The notes under the pieces: model-generated
What the model was told of the DNA's origin: nothing
Seen by the model: only the letters and a program-made list of their open reading frames with translations
The model's database searches: none
Shown here: one piece after another, positions 1 through 5,443 of the stretch
Position numbering within the stretch: position 1 is the first letter of the stretch
Layout: each line of letters begins with the position of its first letter
Assembly (NCBI GenBank): GCA_001805165.1
Contig: MHEI01000002.1
Location: 7,360 to 15,039, forward strand
Source: Nitrospirae bacterium RBG_16_43_11
Lineage (GTDB): Bacteria > Nitrospirota > 9FT-COMBO-42-15 > HDB-SIOI813
Length of the DNA stretch: 7,680 bases
Reading direction: 5' to 3'
Made by a program: the position numbers and the translations under genes

Positions 1-1044
1 ATACCACAATATAAAAAAAGATGCCATTTTCCATAGGCGGTCAGAACTTCGCCATAACAGGAAGGCCAAAATAATTAAACCTATAATGACGATGATTGAA
101 AGGAAAAAATAGAAATTAAGGCTATCCTGAATAAGATGTTGAATACTCAACCGGTAAGGTAAGATTATGTCATAAAAATACTTGACCAGTACCTTTGACT
201 TGGTGATAAAATAAAATCCCTCCTCCACCTTCTTGCCTTTTATAGGATTAAATGCGCCAAAAAAGATAAGACGGCTAATAAAACCTACGAATACCCCTGT
301 TGCAACAAAAGGTATGTAGCGATAGATAGTCTTGATGGATACCCTTTTAAAATAAAGGTCATATAACAACAATATGACAGGGAGCGTAATGGCTATCTCT
401 TTAGTAAGCATGGCAAGGAGAAAGGCAAGGAGGGAAGCAATATAGTAGGTAGCGGGTAGCGGGTAGCAGGTAGCAGGTAAATCTTTAAAACTGCTGCTTG
501 CCGCCTGCTTACTGCTACCTGAATTTGCTACCTCCCTGAATCTCACCCAGCAATAAAACGATAACAGATAGAAGAAGGCACACATTACTGTAGATCTGGC
601 TGATATGTAATTTACCACTTCGGAATTGAATGGCGTGGTCAAAAACAGGAGGCCTGCAGCTACCGGAGGGAGAAAAGATATCCCCTCACCCATCATTCGC
701 CGTATGATCAGTAGAACAAGGAAGGCCGACCCAATGTGGAATCCCAAATTTACAAGATGATAACCCACAGGATTCAGCTCACCAAAATAAAAATTGAGGG
801 CATGACTCACTAAAACAAGGGGGCGGTAGTGGAAAAATGCCCCTGAAAAGACACTAAAGGTTCGGGGCTCTTTGAAAAAGAGGGGAATATTTTCCAGATT
901 CTTTATGTAGTAATTACCGGTAATATGGTGACTATCGTCATAATGAAAACCATTATGCAAAGAGTTAAAATAGATCCCCATGCCCAGCAAAATAAAAAGA
1001 CCGAATACACCTCCATCTATTATAACCTGCCTTTTACTAAGCAT
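1..1044 (-). CDS. TMTC-like GT-C membrane glycosyltransferase, N-terminal part (3' end outside window)
   Basis: An open frame of 348 codons runs from ATG 1044 to the left edge without a stop, so the gene is cut at its 3' end. The translation is collinear with the N-terminal 60% or so of the adjacent 814-codon frame. It has a first membrane helix (about residues 8-27), the acidic loop motif YDDSHHI with D36 and D37, HYRP, TTPFNSEVVNYISARSTVM, TKEIAITLP, and further hydrophobic helices. This is the GT-C architecture of TMTC/PMT-type enzymes, which transfer sugar from a polyprenyl-phosphate donor on the outer side of the membrane; the bacterial acceptor is unknown. A TPR tail is expected beyond the edge but not seen. 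ATG 1044 aligns with the paralogue's preferred start. In-frame GTG 1056 and TTG 1065 are alternatives, and no well-spaced Shine-Dalgarno is visible. The start lies 24 bp after the upstream stop, so the two genes are probably one operon. A repeat element is inserted in frame at 447-533. Confidence 0.9.
   Translation of the reverse strand, partial: MLSKRQVIIDGGVFGLFILLGMGIYFNSLHNGFHYDDSHHITGNYYIKNLENIPLFFKEPRTFSVFSGAFFHYRPLVLVSHALNFYFGELNPVGYHLVNLGFHIGSAFLVLLIIRRMMGEGISFLPPVAAGLLFLTTPFNSEVVNYISARSTVMCAFFYLLSFYCWVRFREVANSGSSKQAASSSFKDLPATCYPLPATYYIASLLAFLLAMLTKEIAITLPVILLLYDLYFKRVSIKTIYRYIPFVATGVFVGFISRLIFFGAFNPIKGKKVEEGFYFITKSKVLVKYFYDIILPYRLSIQHLIQDSLNFYFFLSIIVIIGLIILAFLLWRSSDRLWKMASFFILWY
447..533. 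repeat. in-frame palindromic heptamer-rich repeat element, copy 1
   Basis: On the plus strand this starts with a run of 7-bp units (AGGTAGC, GGGTAGC, GGGTAGC, AGGTAGC, then AGGTA). A spacer containing AAATCTTTAAAACT follows, then a reverse-oriented part rich in GCTACCT. A perfect 10-bp inverted pair CAGGTAGCAG / CTGCTACCTG lies at 467-476 and 512-521. The element is 87 bp, a multiple of three, and encodes a Ser/Ala-rich then Pro/Thr/Tyr-rich stretch (SSKQAASSS, LPATCYPLPATYY) in a loop between two membrane helices. Copy 2 sits at the same place in the paralogue, and the plus-strand family member lacks it. Confidence 0.85.
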
Positions 1045-1068
1045 CCTTGTTATCACACATGCCAATAT

Positions 1069-3456
1069 CTATTTTAATGACGCCAGTCTCTTCTGTGCTG
1101 CCTGATGGATCTCTTTATTAGTATCCACTTTTGATGTTGCTGTTAGCACCTTCTGCAATTCTTTCCTTGCCAGGTCTTTTCTCCCCTGCATCTCATAAGC
1201 CCTCGCCAGATTGAATCTAACCCCGTGAGATTCAGGGTTCTGACGAATGTCCGCCTCAAACGACTCTGCAGCCTTTGCCATATCCCCCTTCTGAAAATAG
1301 ACAAGGCCAAGGTTGTTATAGGAAAAGAACAGGTTCGGATTTATATCCATTGCTGTTTGATACGAGGCTAATGCCTCCTCTATTCGTCCCTTTTTGAAAT
1401 ACAGGTTCCCCATGGTCTGAAGCACTTCCGGGTCCTGCGGATTCATAGCCAACGCTTCTTTGACCTGTTCTTCAGTCATATTTAAAATCCCCATCCTGGA
1501 GTAGACATACGTCAGGTCTATGCGGGTCCTGACATCACCAGGCAGAAGCCCCAATACCACCTCAAATTCCCTTTGGGCAGCATCCCACTTCTTTTTATAC
1601 ATATAGATGAGGCCCAGTGCCCTTCGAACGCCAGGATTGCCAGGGTCTTCAGCCAGAGCCATGGTCATCATTCTATGAAAATCGTCTATTCTCTCCATCT
1701 CCATATAGTTCTCTGCTAACTGCTCAAAGATTCTAAGATCATGCGGACTAAAACCAAGAACGATCAGCAAGTGCCTGTTCGCTAAATTCAGTTGCCCTCT
1801 CTCTTTATATATCCTGGCCATATTCTGGCTTGTGTACATACTATAAGGCATTATTTTTAATGCCTTCTCAAACAATATTACAGCCGTATTTAAGTCCCCT
1901 TTTTCAAGATAAATTGCCCCAAGTCTATTCAAAGCTACTAGATTTTCAGGCTCTCTGTTTAATACCTCTCTATACTCAGTCGCTGCACGGCCAAAATCTC
2001 CGGACCTGGCGTAATAGCTGCCAATCTGAAGACGTACAATTATAGACTGCGGATATTTTTCCATGGCATCGGACCAGAGGATAACATCACTCTTCCACAC
2101 AACATTCCTGGCAATGGTGCCTGCCGAATATATGACCACTAAAACCCCGCACAGTATATATATAACAACCTGTTGAATGCCGCCTCTTTGAACCCGTTTC
2201 ATTGTCAGTTTATTCAGTCCGACAGCCACTATCCCCATCAGCCCTGCCACGGACAGATATCCTCTATTCTCCTGATAGGGTGCATGCAGGGAGACGGCCA
2301 TTATAGGAAATAAGACAATAAAAAACCATACTATATAGAAAGACACCATCTTCCCCCCCCGGTCAGGACTACGCCAAAGGCGAAAGGCCAATAAAATTAA
2401 GCCAATGACCATGATGAGTGAGAGGGAAAAATAGATATTCAGATTATCCTGGATCAGATGCTCAATACTCAGTTGGGTAGGAACAATCATGTGATAAAAA
2501 TACTTTGCCAGGACTTTTACTTTAATCACAAGATGAAAATTATCCACCCAGCTTTCTCCAGGTGCTGTCACAGATCTCCCGAAAAAGATACGACGAAGAA
2601 AGAATACTGAAAAAATGCCAATAAGTGCAAATGGCATATACGGTAAAAAGTTTCGATAGTTAAGAACTGATCGTCGTTGCGGCTTGGAGGAATAGGAGGA
2701 CGATGACTTTGGAAAATACAGGTCATATAACCACAACATCACCGGCAAAGTAATGGCTATTTCCTTGGTCAGTATGGCAAGAATGAACGTAAGGAGGGAA
2801 GCAATATAGTAGGTAGTAGGTAGCGGGTAGCGGGTAGCAGGTAAATCTTTAAAACTACTGCTTGCCGCCTGCTCACTGCTACCTAATTCCCCTACATTCT
2901 TCCTGCTACCTGCTACCTGCTCACTTCTACCTAATTTTGCTACCTCCCTGAATTTCACCCAGCAATAAAACGATAACAGATAGAAGAAGGCAGACATTAC
3001 CGTTGATCTGGCCGCTACATAATTCACCACCTCTGAGTTAAATGGCGTGGTAAGAAAGAACAAACCTGCAGCCAGGGCAGGAAAAGAGAGTGACTCCCCG
3101 CCTCTCATCATCAACTGTATGACCAGGAAAACAAGGAATGCCGATCCTGCATGGAATCCCAGATTGACCAGGTGATATCCTGCGGGGTTCAACTTCCCAA
3201 AATAGTAATTAATGGCATAGCTTGACATGATGAGAGGACGGTAATGGCGGGCAGTGCCAGAAAATACGCTGAATGTCCTGGGTTCGGTGAAGAAAAGCGG
3301 AATATTCGAGGTATTCTGTATATAGGGATTTTTGACAATATGATGATAATCATCATATTGAAACTCATTATGAAGGGAGTTGAAATAGATTCCAAAACCC
3401 AATAAGAGGAAGAAGGCTAAGACACCAATTTTAATTATAAGCTGTTTATGTTTCAT
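1069..3456 (-). CDS. TMTC-like GT-C membrane glycosyltransferase with C-terminal TPR domain
   Basis: From ATG 3456 this encodes 795 residues; an in-frame TTG at 3513 would give 814. Residue numbers below are for the 795 form. The N-terminal half is multi-spanning: first helix about 8-25, acidic loop motif YDDYHH with D35 and D36, HYRP at 71-74, TTPFNSEVVNYVAARSTVM at 136-154, TKEIAITLP near 230-238, ENRGYL at 396-401. From about 465 to 775 come eight or nine TPR-like helical pairs, with typical A/G..Y...G....A patterns and NP/DP turns. The family (TMTC, GT105-like) joins a GT-C catalytic domain to TPRs that bind the acceptor protein; the bacterial sugar and acceptor are unknown. ATG 3456 is preferred because it matches the paralogue's N-terminus, although its AGGAGG lies a long 15 bp away; TTG 3513 has GGAAGG at 8 bp. 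It is followed 24 bp later by the paralogue. Odd features are the in-frame repeat at 2811-2945, a Ser-rich loop at 2650-2715 and a G8 tract at 2353-2360. Confidence 0.93.
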   Translation of the reverse strand: MKHKQLIIKIGVLAFFLLLGFGIYFNSLHNEFQYDDYHHIVKNPYIQNTSNIPLFFTEPRTFSVFSGTARHYRPLIMSSYAINYYFGKLNPAGYHLVNLGFHAGSAFLVFLVIQLMMRGGESLSFPALAAGLFFLTTPFNSEVVNYVAARSTVMSAFFYLLSFYCWVKFREVAKLGRSEQVAGSRKNVGELGSSEQAASSSFKDLPATRYPLPTTYYIASLLTFILAILTKEIAITLPVMLWLYDLYFPKSSSSYSSKPQRRSVLNYRNFLPYMPFALIGIFSVFFLRRIFFGRSVTAPGESWVDNFHLVIKVKVLAKYFYHMIVPTQLSIEHLIQDNLNIYFSLSLIMVIGLILLAFRLWRSPDRGGKMVSFYIVWFFIVLFPIMAVSLHAPYQENRGYLSVAGLMGIVAVGLNKLTMKRVQRGGIQQVVIYILCGVLVVIYSAGTIARNVVWKSDVILWSDAMEKYPQSIIVRLQIGSYYARSGDFGRAATEYREVLNREPENLVALNRLGAIYLEKGDLNTAVILFEKALKIMPYSMYTSQNMARIYKERGQLNLANRHLLIVLGFSPHDLRIFEQLAENYMEMERIDDFHRMMTMALAEDPGNPGVRRALGLIYMYKKKWDAAQREFEVVLGLLPGDVRTRIDLTYVYSRMGILNMTEEQVKEALAMNPQDPEVLQTMGNLYFKKGRIEEALASYQTAMDINPNLFFSYNNLGLVYFQKGDMAKAAESFEADIRQNPESHGVRFNLARAYEMQGRKDLARKELQKVLTATSKVDTNKEIHQAAQKRLASLK
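2353..2360. repeat. poly-G8 tract (coding strand) inside TMTC-like gene
   Basis: Eight C on the plus strand are read as eight G in the gene, in codons for Asp-Arg-Gly-Gly-Lys (coding CGG GGG GGG AAG). The paralogue has an uninterrupted non-homopolymer sequence here (Asp-Arg-Leu-Trp-Lys). By reading the frames, loss of one G brings a TAG about nine codons later, and gain of one G brings a TAG within about 35 codons. Either event would remove the last membrane helices and all TPRs. Confidence 0.8.
2811..2945. repeat. in-frame palindromic heptamer-rich repeat element, copy 2 (expanded)
   Basis: This has the same structure as copy 1: heptamers AGGTAGT, AGGTAGC, GGGTAGC, GGGTAGC and AGGTA, then the same central spacer, then the GCTACCT-rich arm. 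It is 135 bp, exactly 48 bp longer than copy 1. The extra length comes from a partial tandem duplication in the right arm: the 24-bp blocks 2863-2886 and 2911-2934 differ at three positions. A 9-bp inverted pair GGTAGCAGG / CCTGCTACC lies at 2833-2841 and 2902-2910. The reading frame is kept, adding 16 codons to the loop. Confidence 0.85.
3336..3360. repeat. perfect 12-bp inverted repeat at the catalytic DD motif
   Basis: The arms CAATATGATGAT and ATCATCATATTG are perfect reverse complements separated by one base. The palindrome falls in the coding sequence for Gln-Tyr-Asp-Asp-Tyr-His-His-Ile, the acidic loop of the TMTC-like enzyme, about 100 nt after the preferred start. It could form an AT-rich hairpin or cruciform. 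The paralogue has only an imperfect version. Confidence 0.75.
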
Positions 3457-3471
3457 CGTAAGATTTAGTAA

Positions 3472-3477
3472 CCTCCT
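3472..3477 (-). promoter_or_regulatory. Shine-Dalgarno AGGAGG before the TMTC-like gene
   Basis: AGGAGG lies upstream of ATG 3456 with a 15-base spacer, longer than the usual 5-10. It supports initiation at 3456 only moderately. A competing GGAAGG sits 8 bases before TTG 3513 in the same frame. Homology to the downstream paralogue decides for ATG 3456. Confidence 0.5.
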
Positions 3478-3564
3478 GACAATTAAAAATAGTACCCATT
3501 GATATGTTTGCAATTTTCATACCTTCCAAACTTATTATCGTCTGCAATAAATGCCTCTCAGCAA

Positions 3565-3593
3565 TTGAAATTATTTTAGAATATTGTTAATAT
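3565..3593 (+). promoter_or_regulatory. putative sigma-70 promoter for the plus-strand TMTC-like gene
   Basis: TTGAAA (3565-3570, 5 of 6 consensus) and TAATAT (3588-3593, 4 of 6) are separated by 17 bp. Transcription would begin near 3600, leaving only about 6-7 bases before ATG 3607, which has no Shine-Dalgarno. The message could be nearly leaderless. TAGAAT at 3577-3582 is an alternative -10 with a longer leader. The region is AT-rich, so chance matches are possible. Confidence 0.35.
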
Positions 3594-3601
3594 TAAATCA
3601 A
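3573..3601 (-). promoter_or_regulatory. putative sigma-70 promoter for the minus-strand TMTC-like pair
   Basis: Read on the minus strand, TTGATT (3596-3601, 4 of 6) and TAAAAT (3573-3578, 5 of 6) are 17 bp apart. Transcription would start near 3566, giving a leader of about 110 nt to ATG 3456. It overlaps the proposed plus-strand promoter almost completely, so the two would compete. A 10-bp palindrome TTAATATTAA at 3587-3596 lies within both. This is a consensus-only prediction in AT-rich DNA. Confidence 0.35.
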
Positions 3602-3606
3602 TTCAG

Positions 3607-5439
3607 ATGAAAGTCCGCATACTTATACTCATCATAATCTCTTTCGCAATTTATTCCAACTCCCTCTTTAATTCCTTTGTCTGGGTTGACCATACTCAAA
3701 TCATTCAGAAAGAACATATTATTCAGGACCTTAATGGTCTTGTAAATGTATTCTCAAGTGGGATGCCCGGATTTTCTTCTTTGATTAAAGGGGGATATTA
3801 CAGGCCAATTATAAATCTGGCATATTCCATTGATTACTGGATATGGGGGCTCAATCCTCCTGGATTTCATCTGACTAATGTGCTGCTTCATACACTCACT
3901 GGTATACTGCTTTATTTTGTCCTTATACGCATGCTTGCAAAGGAACCTGTGGCATTTCTTTCAGTTGTATTCTTTCTCGCACATCCGATACACACAGAGG
4001 CCGTCTCGTGGATATCAGGCAGGGCAGATATGGTTTTCACCCTTTTTTACCTCCTGTCCCTTATGTTTTATTTGAAGGCCTGTACCGATCAAACCCAAGG
4101 GTCTTCAAAGTATAAACATTACCTCATTTCAGGACTATTTTTTATATTTTCGCTATTATCAAAGGAAATGGCAATAACCCTCCCCCTGATAATTATCCTT
4201 TACGATATCTGCTTCCGATTCAGGGACAAACTTTCCGATATTACCCAAGCTGCGAGGGGCTATATATTCTATTTTGGGATATTAGGCGGCTATCTACTTT
4301 TCAGATACGCCATTCTCGGTGGGGTTGGGTCAGGCCAGGGTATTCCAGGCAATAGTTTCGTGACTACATTTTTCACGACTTCACGAATCTTTGCGGGATA
4401 CATATGGCAGTTATTATTCCCTGCAAAACTTGCTGTGGCAGATGTAGTACGCTTAGCAAATACCATTATGGATCCGAGCGTTATCGGGTCTGTCCTTGTA
4501 CTTCTTTTATTGATAGTTGCAGGCTTCCTCTTTCTTCGCTCGCTCCCGGATATATCTTTTGGTATCTTCTGGTTCTTTGTTACTCTTATACCGGTATCCA
4601 ATTTTGTTCCAGCTTTACACCTCAGGGCAGAACGTTTTCTTTATATTCCATCTATCGGTTTTTGCATTATCCTGGCATCTCTCCTATGGGGATGGTATGC
4701 ATTAATGAGGACAAAGGGGCATCAATGGAGGTGGGTTGTCATATCTACTGCCATAGCTATAACAATAGCATATGGAGTCCTGACATTTGACAGAAACTTT
4801 GACTGGAAAAATGACATCACAATATTTTCTGACGCAATAAGAAAAAGTCCTTATACCAGAGAAGCCTATGTAGAACTTGGGGTAACATATCGGGAGATCA
4901 AGAAATACAAAGAAGCTGAGAGGGCATTTCTTGCTGCCATTGAAGAAAGAGAGGGATACGCAAGCTTTGTGCAGCCACAAGTCGTGAGGCAAAACCTTGC
5001 GGAGATCTATCTGATAGCAGGACAACCTTTAAAAGCAGTGGAACATCTACTGTGGTTGACTCAATATTTCAGAAATAGTTACGAGTTTCAAAGAGACTTA
5101 GGGATAGCGTATATGCAGATTGGCAGACCCGAATGGGCAAATGTGAAATTCAGGCAGGCGCTTAGTACTGCCCCGCCTGATCCCAGGTTAATGGACATTT
5201 TCCAGAGGGCAATCAGACATACTGAATCAGCTCCTGGTGAACCAGAGAGCGATCAATTGCAGCAGAGGCTTCCTTTAGAAATGATACACTATGATCTTGG
5301 GACTGCCCATCTCCAGTTGAAAGAATATAATGCTGCTATTTCAGCGTTTTCTATTGCGCTTTCTATAAACCCTGACTCCATTAATTCTCGTTTAGGAATA
5401 ACGAATGCCCGGAAAGAAATGAAGGAGACAAACCCATAA
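3607..5439 (+). CDS. TMTC-like GT-C membrane protein with TPRs, divergent family member
   Basis: This is a 610-residue multi-pass protein of the same family as the two minus-strand genes but much more divergent. It has a first helix at about 3-20, the loop motif FVWVDHTQII at 24-33, YYRP at 64-67, HPIHTEAVSWISGRADM at 126-142 and SKEMAITLP at 185-193. The RAERFLYIPSIGF motif at 340-352 is a typical family signature, and more helices follow up to about 390. The tail from about 405 holds four or five TPR-like repeats (clearest near 417-450, 460-490, 493-522 and 558-592), so it is shorter than the neighbour's. In the acidic loop only D28 remains: the first position of the DD pair is V27. The gene has no Shine-Dalgarno before ATG 3607 and its first helix begins at once, so no later start is plausible. 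It lacks the repeat insertion and has a short loop there (about residues 158-170). It is transcribed away from the paralogue pair and ends 4 bp from the next gene's stop. Confidence 0.93.
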   Translation: MKVRILILIIISFAIYSNSLFNSFVWVDHTQIIQKEHIIQDLNGLVNVFSSGMPGFSSLIKGGYYRPIINLAYSIDYWIWGLNPPGFHLTNVLLHTLTGILLYFVLIRMLAKEPVAFLSVVFFLAHPIHTEAVSWISGRADMVFTLFYLLSLMFYLKACTDQTQGSSKYKHYLISGLFFIFSLLSKEMAITLPLIIILYDICFRFRDKLSDITQAARGYIFYFGILGGYLLFRYAILGGVGSGQGIPGNSFVTTFFTTSRIFAGYIWQLLFPAKLAVADVVRLANTIMDPSVIGSVLVLLLLIVAGFLFLRSLPDISFGIFWFFVTLIPVSNFVPALHLRAERFLYIPSIGFCIILASLLWGWYALMRTKGHQWRWVVISTAIAITIAYGVLTFDRNFDWKNDITIFSDAIRKSPYTREAYVELGVTYREIKKYKEAERAFLAAIEEREGYASFVQPQVVRQNLAEIYLIAGQPLKAVEHLLWLTQYFRNSYEFQRDLGIAYMQIGRPEWANVKFRQALSTAPPDPRLMDIFQRAIRHTESAPGEPESDQLQQRLPLEMIHYDLGTAHLQLKEYNAAISAFSIALSINPDSINSRLGITNARKEMKETNP

Positions 5440-5443
5440 TCCT

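Noticed and set aside
447..480. Tandem GGTAGC heptamers as a CRISPR array
   Set aside because: The units are 7 bp and contiguous with no spacers, they lie within an open reading frame, and there are no cas genes.
1045..1068. Promoter or terminator between the tandem paralogues
   Set aside because: Only 24 bp separate them, with no hairpin or promoter hexamers, which fits a single transcript.
4404..4790. Overlapping plus-strand frame inside the TMTC-like gene
   Set aside because: It is a shifted frame over well-conserved membrane helices and the RAERFLYIPSIGF motif, with low-complexity composition.
4702..5025. Antisense reading frame opposite the plus-strand gene
   Set aside because: The translation is Cys/Tyr/Pro-rich and domain-free, and the opposing frame encodes a clear membrane/TPR protein.
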